Shown here: piece after piece, positions 23,235 through 31,549 of the stretch
Layout: every line of letters begins with the position of its first letter
Numbering within the stretch: position 1 is the stretch's first letter
DNA from: DASTFY01 sp963829955
GTDB lineage: Bacteria; Actinomycetota; Acidimicrobiia; Acidimicrobiales; Ilumatobacteraceae
Length of the DNA: 64,000 nucleotides
Assembly (NCBI GenBank): GCA_963829955.1
Contig: CAWHKS010000003.1
Coordinates: forward strand, 1 to 64,000
Reading direction: 5' to 3'
Position numbers and translations under genes: made by a program
Notes under the pieces: generated by a model
The model's database searches: none
Told to the model about the DNA's origin: nothing
What the model saw: the letters and a program-made list of their open reading frames with translations, nothing else

Positions 23235-25757
23235 ATGGCACGCGGCCGCCTGCGCGTCTACCTCGGCGCCGCTCCAGGGGTCGGCAAGACGTACGCCATG
23301 CTCGACGAGGGGTGGCGTCGTCGGAGTCGCGGCACGGACGTCATCGTCGGGTACGTGGAGACGCACAGCCGGGCGGGCACCGCGGGCCAGCTCCGCGACC
23401 TCCCGGTCGTCCCCCGGCGCACGGTCGAGTACCGCGGCGCCACGCTCGAGGAGATGGACCTCGACGCCGTCCTGGCGAGGAAACCCGCGGTGGCTCTCGT
23501 GGACGAGCTGGCCCACACCAACGCGCCCGGCAGCCGGAACGCGAAGCGCTGGCAGGACATCGACGAGCTGCTCGAGGCCGGCATCGACGTCATCTCGACC
23601 GTCAACATCCAGCACTTCGAGTCCTTGAACGACGTGATGGAGCGCATCACCGGCGTCACGCAGCGGGAGACCGTGCCGGACGCCGTCGTCCGCGCCGCCG
23701 ACCAGATCGAGCTGGTCGACATGAGCCCGGAGGCCCTGCGCCGGCGCATGGCCCACGGCAACATCTACCCGCCCGAGCGCGTGGACGCCGCCCTGGCCAA
23801 CTACTTCCGCCCCGGCAACCTGGGCGCGCTGCGCGAGCTGGCCCTGCTGTGGGTGGCCGACCGGGTGGAGGAGTCGCTCCAGCGGTACCTCGACGACCAC
23901 GGCATCACCGATGCCTGGGAGACGCGTGAGCGGGTGGTCGTGGCCATCAGCGGCGCCCCCGGGAGCGATCGCCTCATCCGGCGGGCCGGCCGCATGGCGT
24001 TGCGGGTGCACGGCGAGCTGCTCGGGGTCCACGTGGCCGCCGCCGACGGCCGGGCCGGCGCCTCCGAGGCCGAGCTGCATCGTCAGCGGGACCTCGTGGT
24101 CCAGCTCGGCGGGTCCTATCACGAGGTCGTGGGGGACGACGTGGCGTCGGCCCTGGCCTCGTTCGCCAGCGCCGAGCGGGCGACGCAGGTCATCCTTGGC
24201 GCCAGCCGGCGCGGCCGTTGGCAGGAGCTGCTACGCGGCTCCCCGGTCACATCGGTGTTGCGGCGCGTCGGCGACATCGACGTGCACGTCATCGCCGGCG
24301 AGACCGAGCCGGAGGACGGCTCGTCGCGGCGGTTGCCCGCGGTGCAGAGCGTGAGCTCGCTGCCCCGGCGGCGGCGTGTGGCGGGCTGGGTGCTCGCGGC
24401 GACCGTCCTCCCGCTGCTGACGCTGGTACTGATCCCGCTGCGGGGCGACCTGTCGCTGTCGACGGTGCTGCTGCTCTACCTGGCCGCGGTGGTCCTCATC
24501 GCCGCCGTCGGCGGCCTGGCCGTCGGACTGGTCGCTGCGGTGGCGGCCTTCCTGCTCGAGAACTGGTTCTTCACTCCGCCGCTCCACACGTTCACCATCG
24601 CGCAGGGGGAGAACCTGGTCGCGCTGTCGGCCTTCGTCGCTGTGTCCGCGCTGGTCAGCGTCCTGGTGGGGCGGGCCCTGCGTCGGTCGCGCGAAGCGCT
24701 GCGGGCGCGCGCCGAAGCCCAGGCCCTGGCCCGCACCACGGCGACGCTCATCGGCGACGCCGATCCGTTGCCCGCCGTCGTGGAGCAGCTCCGCAGCAGC
24801 TTCGGGCTGACCGGCGCCGCGGTCGTCGAGCGGTCGGCCGCGGGTGACAAGGTCCTGGCCTCGAGCTCCCCGGCTCTCGCGCCCGGGCCCGACGTCGGCG
24901 CGGCGGGAGCGCCTGGCATGACGATCGATCTCGACGAGGACGGTCAGCGGCGGCTGGTGCTCGCCGGCGGGCAGCTCGGGGCTGCTGACCAGGAGGTACT
25001 GCGGGCGTTCGCCGACCAGCTCCGGTTGGCGCTCGAGAGCCGCGAGCTCCGCGAGGAGGCGCTCGAGGCCGAGGCGCTGGTGGAGACCGATGCGCTCCGC
25101 CGGGCCCTGCTGCAGGCCGTGTCCCATGACCTGCGCACGCCGCTGGCGTCGATCAAGGCCGCGGTCACCAGCCTGCTCCAGCGGGATGTGACCTGGTCGG
25201 CGGACGACCGCGATGACCTGCTGGGCACCATCGACACGGCCACCGATCGCCTCGACCGCGTCGTCGCCAATCTGCTCGACATGAGCCGGCTGCAGAGCGG
25301 CGCGCTGAACCTCAACTGCGCGCCGGTGGCCCTCGAGGACATCGTGGCCGCGGCGTTGAGCGGGCTCAGCGTCAACGGCCGGCAGCTCGACGTGGACGTG
25401 CCCGAGACCGTGCCGCTCGTCGAGGCGGACCCCGCGCTGCTGGAGCGAGCGGTCGCCAACGTCGTGTCCAACGCGCTCGCGTGGTCGCCCGAGGAGCAGC
25501 CGGTGCGCATCGAGGCCTCGCCGGTGCAGGGGCGGGTCTGTCTCCGTGTGATCGACCGCGGCCCGGGCATCCCGCTGACCCAGCGTGCACGGGTCTTCGA
25601 GCCCTTCAGCCGTCTCGGTGACCGCTCCCACGACGCCGGGGTCGGCTTGGGCCTGGCGGTGGCGCACGGCTTCGTCACCGCGATGCAGGGCGACATCAGC
25701 GTCGACGACACGCCGGGCGGCGGCCTGACCGTCACCATCTCGCTGGCGGCGGCGTGA
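23235..25757 (+). CDS. kdpD: Osmosensitive K+ channel sensor histidine kinase
   Basis: An 840-aa sensor. The N-terminal KdpD domain carries a Walker A (LGAAPGVGKT, Lys18) and LVDELAHTNAPGSRN. A UspA-like domain follows (about 230-360), then the DUF4118 four-helix membrane unit (about 380-480), a GAF-like region, and the kinase core with H-box AVSHDLRTPL (His631) and N/G boxes ANVVSNAL and GVGLGLAVAHG. CACACT lies 6 nt before the ATG, so kdpDE may have its own leaderless promoter apart from kdpFABC. Confidence 0.96.
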   Translation: MARGRLRVYLGAAPGVGKTYAMLDEGWRRRSRGTDVIVGYVETHSRAGTAGQLRDLPVVPRRTVEYRGATLEEMDLDAVLARKPAVALVDELAHTNAPGSRNAKRWQDIDELLEAGIDVISTVNIQHFESLNDVMERITGVTQRETVPDAVVRAADQIELVDMSPEALRRRMAHGNIYPPERVDAALANYFRPGNLGALRELALLWVADRVEESLQRYLDDHGITDAWETRERVVVAISGAPGSDRLIRRAGRMALRVHGELLGVHVAAADGRAGASEAELHRQRDLVVQLGGSYHEVVGDDVASALASFASAERATQVILGASRRGRWQELLRGSPVTSVLRRVGDIDVHVIAGETEPEDGSSRRLPAVQSVSSLPRRRRVAGWVLAATVLPLLTLVLIPLRGDLSLSTVLLLYLAAVVLIAAVGGLAVGLVAAVAAFLLENWFFTPPLHTFTIAQGENLVALSAFVAVSALVSVLVGRALRRSREALRARAEAQALARTTATLIGDADPLPAVVEQLRSSFGLTGAAVVERSAAGDKVLASSSPALAPGPDVGAAGAPGMTIDLDEDGQRRLVLAGGQLGAADQEVLRAFADQLRLALESRELREEALEAEALVETDALRRALLQAVSHDLRTPLASIKAAVTSLLQRDVTWSADDRDDLLGTIDTATDRLDRVVANLLDMSRLQSGALNLNCAPVALEDIVAAALSGLSVNGRQLDVDVPETVPLVEADPALLERAVANVVSNALAWSPEEQPVRIEASPVQGRVCLRVIDRGPGIPLTQRARVFEPFSRLGDRSHDAGVGLGLAVAHGFVTAMQGDISVDDTPGGGLTVTISLAAA

Positions 25758-25767
25758 CGGGGCCGGC

Positions 25768-26502
25768 GTGACGGGGCCGTCGGCCCACCGGGGCCGGGTG
25801 CTCGTCGTGGACGACGAGCCGCAGATCCGCCGCGCCCTCGCCGTCAACCTCAAGGCACGGGGGTACGACGTCGACCAGGCGGCGTCGGGCGAGGAGGCGC
25901 TGCACCTGGCGGCGGCCCGTCACCCGGACGTGGTGCTGCTGGACCTCGGACTGCCCGGGATCGACGGGCTCGAGGTCATCCGCGGCCTGCGGGGATGGAC
26001 GTCGGTGCCTATCGTCGTGCTCTCGGTCCGGGAGGCCGAGGCCGACAAGGTGGCCGCGCTCGACCTCGGCGCCGACGACTACCTGACCAAGCCGTTCGGC
26101 ATGAACGAGCTGCTGGCCCGGCTGCGCGCCGCCCTGCGTCGGCATCAGCCGGCGGCCGAGGAGCCGGTGGTGGAGACGCCGGACTTCCGGGTGGACCTGG
26201 TGGCCCGCCGGGTCTGGGCCCACGGCGAGGAGGTCCACCTGACGCCGACGGAGTGGAGCATCCTCGACGTGCTCGCCCGCCACCCGGGCCGGCTCATCAC
26301 GCAGCGGCAGCTCTTGCAACAGGTGTGGGGCCCGTCGTACGAGCGCGAAACGAACTACCTGCGGGTGTACCTGGCCCAGCTGCGGCGCAAGCTGGAGCCC
26401 GAGCCGGCCCGCCCGCGGTACCTCATCACCGAGCCGGGCATGGGCTACCGCTTCGAGCCCGCGGCGCCCGGGCCCGACCCTGCACCCGCTGAGCCAGCTT
26501 GA
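25768..26502 (+). CDS. kdpE: KdpE response regulator (OmpR family)
   Basis: A 244-aa regulator. The receiver has the acidic pair Asp15-Asp16, phosphoacceptor Asp59 in VVLLDLGLPGIDG, and Lys in YLTKPFG. The C-terminal winged helix includes LTPTEWSILDVLARHPGRLI and TNYLRVYLAQLRRKLE. It starts at GTG 25768, 10 bases after kdpD. It is the expected activator of kdpFABC through direct-repeat sites, a candidate for which lies at 17656-17694. A Pro/Ala tail follows the domain. Confidence 0.95.
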   Translation: MTGPSAHRGRVLVVDDEPQIRRALAVNLKARGYDVDQAASGEEALHLAAARHPDVVLLDLGLPGIDGLEVIRGLRGWTSVPIVVLSVREAEADKVAALDLGADDYLTKPFGMNELLARLRAALRRHQPAAEEPVVETPDFRVDLVARRVWAHGEEVHLTPTEWSILDVLARHPGRLITQRQLLQQVWGPSYERETNYLRVYLAQLRRKLEPEPARPRYLITEPGMGYRFEPAAPGPDPAPAEPA

Positions 26503-26523
26503 CAATACAAGTAGCATACAAGT
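26499..26523 (+). promoter_or_regulatory. TTGACA plus ATACAAGT direct repeat before tam
   Basis: ATACAAGT occurs twice, 11 bases apart (26505-26512 and 26516-26523), ending exactly at the GTG start of tam. TAGCAT (26512-26517) overlaps both copies and could be the -10 of a leaderless transcript. TTGACA at 26499-26504 is too close to be its -35. The repeat could be an operator. Confidence 0.35.
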
Positions 26524-27309
26524 GTGGCCGATGGCTGGAACCCCGATCAGTACGACCGCTTCAAAGCCCAGCGCAGCGCGCCGTTCCACGACCTGGTGGC
26601 CCTGGTCGAACCGCCGGAGCCCGGCGGCCGGGTGGCTGACCTCGGCTGCGGCACCGGCGAGCTGACGGCGGGCCTCGCCGAGCTCTGGTGCCCGTCGGAG
26701 CTCGTGGGGGTTGACTCGTCGGCAGCCATGTTGGCCGAGGCCGAGCCGCGCGCCGGGGGCGCGCTGCGGTTCGTGGCCGGTGACCTCGCCGACCCCCCGC
26801 TCGAGGGCCGGTTCGACGTGCTGCTCGCCAACGCCTCGCTGCAGTGGGTGCCCGCGCACGCCGAGGTGCTGGCTCGCTGGACGGGTCTGCTGGCCCCCGG
26901 TGGGCAGCTCGCCGTGCAGGTCCCGGCCAACCTCGACCACGCCTCCCACGTCGTCGCCGACGAGGTGGCCCACGAGCCGCGCTTCGCGGACGCTCTCGGT
27001 GGTGACATCCCTCGGGACACCGTGCACAACGTCGCCCTTCCCGAGCAGTACGCCGAGCTCCTCGATGCCCTGGGGTACGCCCGCCAGCACGTCCGGCTGC
27101 AGGTCTACGGCCACCATCTCGACTCGACCGCAGCCGTGGTCGAGTGGGTGAAGGGCACCAGCCTGACCCGGTTCCGGACCCGCTTCGACGACGCCACGCA
27201 CGCGGCGTTCCTGGATCGCTACCGCACCCGCCTGCTGGAGGTGCTGGGGGACCGCTCGCCGTACTTCTACGCGTTCAAGCGCATCCTGTTCTGGGGCCGC
27301 CTCCCCTGA
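26524..27309 (+). CDS. tam: Trans-aconitate 2-methyltransferase-like enzyme
   Basis: A 261-aa SAM methyltransferase. WNPDQYDRFKAQRSAPFHDL is the Tam N-terminal signature, ADLGCGTGELTAGLAE is motif I, and NASLQWVPAHAEVL and PGGQLAVQVPANLDH follow. Tam enzymes methylate trans-aconitate to relieve aconitase inhibition. The GTG start lies 6 nt after TAGCAT (26512-26517), and the repeated octamer ATACAAGT occurs at 26505-26512 and again at 26516-26523, directly before the start codon. Confidence 0.82.
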   Translation: MADGWNPDQYDRFKAQRSAPFHDLVALVEPPEPGGRVADLGCGTGELTAGLAELWCPSELVGVDSSAAMLAEAEPRAGGALRFVAGDLADPPLEGRFDVLLANASLQWVPAHAEVLARWTGLLAPGGQLAVQVPANLDHASHVVADEVAHEPRFADALGGDIPRDTVHNVALPEQYAELLDALGYARQHVRLQVYGHHLDSTAAVVEWVKGTSLTRFRTRFDDATHAAFLDRYRTRLLEVLGDRSPYFYAFKRILFWGRLP

Positions 27310-27356
27310 GGCCTCACCGGCTGAGACCTCACGGCGCGACCGGCCAGAATGGGTCG

Positions 27357-28709
27357 GTGGTGGGTATCGACCGCGACCGGCTGGCCAGGCTGCGGGCCTC
27401 CGAGGACCAGCGCTTCGTCGACAGCCACCCCGCGTCCGCGGCCCTCGCCGCCGAGGCGCGGTGCCACCTGCTGAGCGGCGTCCCCATGCCGTGGATGACC
27501 CGTTGGCCCGGTGCCTTCCCCGTCTTCGTTGAGCACGCCGAAGGTGCTCGCTGCACGGACGTCGACGGGAACACCTACGTCGACTTCTGCCTTGGGGACA
27601 CGGGCGCCATGACCGGCCACTCGCTGCCCCAGGTGGCCGACGCCATCGCGGAGCAGGCCCGCCGCGGCGTCACCACCATGCTCCCCGGGGCCGACTCGCT
27701 GTGGGTGGCCGCCGAACTCCACCGGAGGTTCGGTTTGCCGCTCTGGCAGTTGGCGATGACGGCCACCGATGCCAACCGCTTCGTGCTGCGCTTCGCCCGC
27801 CACGTGACCGGCCGGCCCAAGGTGCTCGTCTTCGATTGGTGCTACCACGGCACCGTCGACGAAGCGCTCGCCACGCTCGACGACAGCGGGCGGGTGGTCG
27901 TTCGCGAGGGTTCCATCGGCCCGCAGGTCGATCCCGCCCTCACCACCGTCGTCGTACCCTTCAACGACGTGCCCGCGCTGGAGGCGGCCCTGGCGGTCGG
28001 CGACGTGGCCTGCGTCCTCGCCGAGCCGGCGCTCACCAACATCGGCATCGTGCTGCCCGATCCGGGCTACCACCAGGCACTGCGGGACCTGACGCGCGCG
28101 ACCGGCACGCTGCTCGTGATCGACGAGACCCACACGATCTGCGCGGGCCCGGGGGGTTGCACCGCCGCCTGGGATCTCGACCCCGACTTCCTGGTCATCG
28201 GCAAGACGATCGGCGGCGGGATGCCGGCCGCGGCCTACGGCCTCACGGCCGACGTGGCGGCCGGGCTCGACGACGTGCTGTCCGCCGAGGATGTCGACAT
28301 CGGTGGCGTGGGCGGAACGCTCAGCGGCAACGCGCTGGCCGTCGCCGCCATCAAGGCCACGTTGTCGACGACCCTCACCGAGGACGACTTCGCCCGGGCC
28401 ATCCCGCTGGCCGACCGCTGGGCGGCGGGAGTCGGTGCGGCGATTGACGCGCACGGCGTGCCCTGGACGGTCCAGCAACTCGGCTGCCGGGCCGAGTACT
28501 GGTTCTGCCCCGCCCCCCGGGACGGGGCCGCCGCGGCGGCTGCGGTGGACGCCGAGCTCGACTCTTTCATGCACCTCTGGGCCCTCAACCGTGGCGTGCT
28601 GCTCACACCGTTCCACAACATGGCTCTCCTGTCGCCGCACCACCGCGCCGCCGACGTGGACCTGCACAGCGAGGTCTTCGACGACGCGGTGAAGGAGCTC
28701 GCCGTATGA
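27357..28709 (+). CDS. Class III aminotransferase, glutamate-1-semialdehyde aminomutase-like
   Basis: A 450-aa PLP enzyme. Segments GNTYVDFCLGDTGAMTGHSLP, VFDWCYHGTVDEAL and VIDETHTICAGPGG are typical. The PLP lysine is Lys283 in VIGKTIGGGMPAAAYG. It resembles the GSA-aminomutase/transaminase branch rather than HemL itself, since it lacks the standard HemL context. The GTG at 27357 lies 6 nt after CAGAAT. Its stop overlaps the SGNH gene as ATGA, an unusual coupling. The substrate could be an omega-amino or beta-amino acid. Confidence 0.82.
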   Translation: MVGIDRDRLARLRASEDQRFVDSHPASAALAAEARCHLLSGVPMPWMTRWPGAFPVFVEHAEGARCTDVDGNTYVDFCLGDTGAMTGHSLPQVADAIAEQARRGVTTMLPGADSLWVAAELHRRFGLPLWQLAMTATDANRFVLRFARHVTGRPKVLVFDWCYHGTVDEALATLDDSGRVVVREGSIGPQVDPALTTVVVPFNDVPALEAALAVGDVACVLAEPALTNIGIVLPDPGYHQALRDLTRATGTLLVIDETHTICAGPGGCTAAWDLDPDFLVIGKTIGGGMPAAAYGLTADVAAGLDDVLSAEDVDIGGVGGTLSGNALAVAAIKATLSTTLTEDDFARAIPLADRWAAGVGAAIDAHGVPWTVQQLGCRAEYWFCPAPRDGAAAAAAVDAELDSFMHLWALNRGVLLTPFHNMALLSPHHRAADVDLHSEVFDDAVKELAV

Positions 28710-29455
28710 GTAGCAGGGACTCATCGGCGCCGCTCGCGGTGGCGATGGTGACCCTCATGGCCGGTGTCGTGGTGGCCTACGGCGTGACCGCTCCCGTGCC
28801 CGCGTCGGCGTCGGCCGAGGATGCGGCGCCCGTCACCACGGCCGCGACCGTCGCTCCGCCAGCAGTCGGGCCGACGCCGGTGTCCTCCGAGCCCGTGCCG
28901 GCCGCGCCCGAACCGCCGGCGCGACCGGTCGTGGCGGTGATCGGGGACTCGCTCGCGTACTCGGTGGCCACGGAGCTCGACCGCCGGTTGCGGGCCGTCG
29001 GCACGGAGCCGGTGCTCGACGTGGCGCCGGGCCGGCGGATCCCGACGTTGGGCCTGGACGGCCAGATCGCCTCCGGGCTCGATGTGGCGCGGTCGCTCCG
29101 CCCACTCCAGCCCGACGTGTGGGTGGTGCAGCTCGGCACCAACGATGTGGCCTACGAGCCGCTCGATCAGGGCCGCTACGCGTTCTGGATCATCGCCCAG
29201 CTGGAGGCCGCCGGCCCGGACGCGCCGGTCGTGTGGGTCAACGTCCACCGCGCCGACCGGCCCGCGGAAGCCGCAGCATTCGACGCTGTGCTCGCGCTGC
29301 TGGACGCCGAGCGGCCGCAGCTGCGGGTGGCCGACTGGGCCGCCGTCGCCGCCACCGAGCCAGTGCTGGCTCCGGACGGGGTGCACCTGGCGCCCGAGGC
29401 CGGTGGCCGCTACGCCGGCGTCATCGCCGACGCCGTCGCTGCCGCGCTCGGCTGA
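28706..29455 (+). CDS. Exported SGNH/GDSL-family hydrolase
   Basis: A 249-aa protein. The N-terminal hydrophobic segment (LAVAMVTLMAGVVVAYGV) is a signal or anchor, followed by an Ala/Pro/Thr linker to about residue 70. The SGNH blocks are present: VIGDSLAYS (Ser), VVQLGTNDV (Gly, Asn), and DGVHL (Asp, His). Extracellular esterase or O-deacetylase activity on a surface polymer is typical of this architecture. It is coupled by ATGA to the aminotransferase. Confidence 0.8.
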   Translation: MSSRDSSAPLAVAMVTLMAGVVVAYGVTAPVPASASAEDAAPVTTAATVAPPAVGPTPVSSEPVPAAPEPPARPVVAVIGDSLAYSVATELDRRLRAVGTEPVLDVAPGRRIPTLGLDGQIASGLDVARSLRPLQPDVWVVQLGTNDVAYEPLDQGRYAFWIIAQLEAAGPDAPVVWVNVHRADRPAEAAAFDAVLALLDAERPQLRVADWAAVAATEPVLAPDGVHLAPEAGGRYAGVIADAVAAALG

Positions 29456-29475
29456 AAGATGCGCACCGGCCGCCG

Positions 29476-30162
29476 TCAGCCCTGGAGTCGCGCCCGACTG
29501 CGCAGGCCGGGCAGATCCTTGATCACGAGCCGGCCCTTGTTGGTGTCGAGGAGCCCGGCGCCGCGCGCCTCGCCCAGCACCCGGCTGGTCAGGCGGAGAT
29601 GGACGCCGGCCAGGCTGGCCAGTTGGTCCTGGGTCAGCGGGATCTCGACGGGGTCCGCCGGCGCCATCTCCCCGTTCCCACCGTAGAGCTCGGCTAGGGC
29701 GACGATGCGGCGGTACACGCGAACGGTGCCCGGGATTTCCGTGAGCTCAGCCACCTGCCGCGTCAGCCGGTCGACCATCTGGGCCAGCACGCCGATCAGG
29801 AGGCGATCGACCTCAGGGTGCTGACGGCGGAGGTCCTCGAAGTCGCTCCGGTTCACCACCAACGTCTCTGTCGGCTCCAGCGCCTGGATCGTTGCACTGC
29901 GAACGGCTCGCGCACTGAGCAGCGCTTGCTCCCCGAAGAAGTCACCAGGGCCCATCAGGGCGACCGCGAACGGGTTGCCCTCGGCTCCGCCGACCAGAAC
30001 GGCCACGCGACCCTTGGTGATGAGGTGGAGCGAGTCGCCGGGATCGCCCTCGTAGACCAGGTAGGCGCCGCGTACGAACTGACGACGACGACACCGGTCC
30101 AGCAGTGACTCCCTGGCCTCCGCCGGCAGCGCGCTCAACATCGGGGGCGTCTCAATACTCAC
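29476..30162 (-). CDS. Crp/Fnr-family transcriptional regulator
   Basis: A 228-aa regulator starting at GTG 30162. The cNMP-binding fold is clear (GAYLVYEGDPGDSLHLITKG, then MGPGDFFGEQALLSARAVRSATIQAL, a phosphate-binding cassette in which the cAMP-contacting Arg is present). The C-terminal HTH_Crp includes LTQDQLASLAGVHLRLTSRVLG. The effector could be cAMP or another nucleotide. No Fe-S cysteines are seen. It is divergent from the ECF sigma factor, separated by 113 bases that hold a CGCAC/GTGCG palindrome. Confidence 0.86.
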   Translation of the reverse strand: MSIETPPMLSALPAEARESLLDRCRRRQFVRGAYLVYEGDPGDSLHLITKGRVAVLVGGAEGNPFAVALMGPGDFFGEQALLSARAVRSATIQALEPTETLVVNRSDFEDLRRQHPEVDRLLIGVLAQMVDRLTRQVAELTEIPGTVRVYRRIVALAELYGGNGEMAPADPVEIPLTQDQLASLAGVHLRLTSRVLGEARGAGLLDTNKGRLVIKDLPGLRSRARLQG

Positions 30163-30181
30163 CGTCGCGACACCCTAGTAA

Positions 30182-30193
30182 CGCACAAGTGCG
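30182..30193. promoter_or_regulatory. Palindrome CGCACAAGTGCG between Crp-like and sigma genes
   Basis: CGCAC-AA-GTGCG is a perfect 12-bp palindrome, about 20 bases upstream of the Crp/Fnr start and 83 bases before the sigma-factor ATG. Its placement suits autoregulation of the Crp-like gene. It is not the classical TGTGA-N6-TCACA site. Confidence 0.35.
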
Positions 30194-30275
30194 CATTCGG
30201 TCCGTGCACGGCGGCGTACCGCTCACCCGGTCGAGGTGGTCCCATGGGGCCACCTGCAACGAGGGGTCGTTGATC

Positions 30276-30851
30276 ATGGAACTACCAGGCACAGAACAGA
30301 AGCTGCTGGAGCGGATCGGTCGCGGCGACCGCGACGCCGGCCAGGAGCTCGTGACCCGCTACCGGTGCCTGATCGCCGCCGCGGCCCGCCGGGTGCTCTA
30401 CTCGTCGGCTGACGTCGACGACGTCGTGCAGGAGACGTTCGTCATCCTCCTCCTCAGCAGCTCCAAGATCCGCCAACCCGAGCGACTGGGGCCCTGGCTA
30501 TGGACGACCGCCACGAACCTGGCCCGCCGCACGGCGCGCCGCAATGACCGGCAGCGGCCGGTGGACGACGTCGAGCTCTGCGCCGACATTGACCTCGGCC
30601 TCAACGAGGACTTCGACCGTGATCTCGAGCGGGAGCAGGGCTCCGTGGCCTTGGAGGAGGCGCTGGCCTCGATCTCCGCCGAAGAGCGTCTGCTCATCGG
30701 CATGCTGACGGTGGAAGAGCGCCCGTGCTACGCCGCCATCAGCGAGGCCGTGCACCGGCCCATTGGCAGCCTCGGCCCGACCCGCCGCCGCATCCTCACC
30801 AAGCTCCGCCGACACCCGGCCATGGAGCGCCTGGCCGTCGCCGCCGCCTAG
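30276..30851 (+). CDS. ECF-type sigma-70 factor
   Basis: A 191-aa factor from ATG 30276. Region 2 is clear: LVTRYRCLIAAAARRVLYSSADVDDVVQETFVILL, then LGPWLWTTATNLARRTARRN. Region 4 (about 130-185) has SAEERLLIGMLTVEERPCYAAISEAVHRPIGSLGPTRRRILTKLRR in outline, with the usual LxxLAxxLxxxxGS replaced by a diverged helix. No anti-sigma gene is adjacent. It ends 14 bases from the convergent OmpR-type regulator. Confidence 0.86.
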   Translation: MELPGTEQKLLERIGRGDRDAGQELVTRYRCLIAAAARRVLYSSADVDDVVQETFVILLLSSSKIRQPERLGPWLWTTATNLARRTARRNDRQRPVDDVELCADIDLGLNEDFDRDLEREQGSVALEEALASISAEERLLIGMLTVEERPCYAAISEAVHRPIGSLGPTRRRILTKLRRHPAMERLAVAAA

Positions 30852-30865
30852 TTGTCCCCGGGCCT

Positions 30866-31549
30866 TCAGCCACCCCAACGGCTCTGGCCGAAGCGGTAGC
30901 CGACGCTGCGGACGGTGGAGATCAGCGCGGCGTGCTCCTCGCCCAGCTTCGCCCGTAGGCGGCGCACGTGGACGTCGACGGTCCGCGCTCCGCCGTAGTA
31001 CTCGTAGCCCCACACCCGCGAGAGCAGCATCTCGCGCGTGAACACCTTGCCCGGATGTTGCGCAAGGAACTTCAGCAGCTCGTACTCCATGTAGGTGAGG
31101 TCGAGCGGACGGCCGGCGATGGTCGCCTGGTAGGTCTCCAGGTTGAGACTGAGCGGCCCGTACTCGACCAGGTCCGGACGAGCACCGCCGCCGACCCGCC
31201 AGAACTGGTGGCGCAGGCGGGCCTCCAGCTCGCGTGGATGGAAGGGGTTGAGGCAGAAGTCGTCGAACAGGTCGTCCCGCAGCTCCAGGTCGGCGAGCTG
31301 CGCGCCCGACATCAGCAACATGAGGGGCGCCACGGGCATGTCGCGCTTGCGTACGGCTCGACAGAACGCCCACGCCGCCTCAGGATCGCCGTCGGCCACC
31401 ACGATGGCGCCCGCCCAACCGTTCGCCGGCTCCAGCCGGGCGGCCACGTCGGCCGACGGTGCCGCCTTCCACGCGTACCCGCCGAGGTCGAGCGTGCGGG
31501 CCAGCTCCGGCAGCGGTGGGTCGGGGAAGACGACGATCGGCTCCATCAT
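30866..31549 (-). CDS. Atypical OmpR/GlnR-type response regulator
   Basis: A 227-aa protein. The N-terminal half is a degenerate receiver (phosphoacceptor area AIVVADGDPE, but no acidic pair at the start). The C-terminal winged helix is canonical: LDLTYMEYELLKFLAQHPGKVFTREMLLSRVWGYEY and TVDVHVRRLRAKLG. Its start overlaps the glnA stop (TGATGATG), so it is translated with glutamine synthetase. Together with the degenerate receiver this suggests a GlnR-like nitrogen regulator that needs no phosphorylation. The glnII/glnA region is its likely target. Confidence 0.8.
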   Translation of the reverse strand: MMEPIVVFPDPPLPELARTLDLGGYAWKAAPSADVAARLEPANGWAGAIVVADGDPEAAWAFCRAVRKRDMPVAPLMLLMSGAQLADLELRDDLFDDFCLNPFHPRELEARLRHQFWRVGGGARPDLVEYGPLSLNLETYQATIAGRPLDLTYMEYELLKFLAQHPGKVFTREMLLSRVWGYEYYGGARTVDVHVRRLRAKLGEEHAALISTVRSVGYRFGQSRWGG

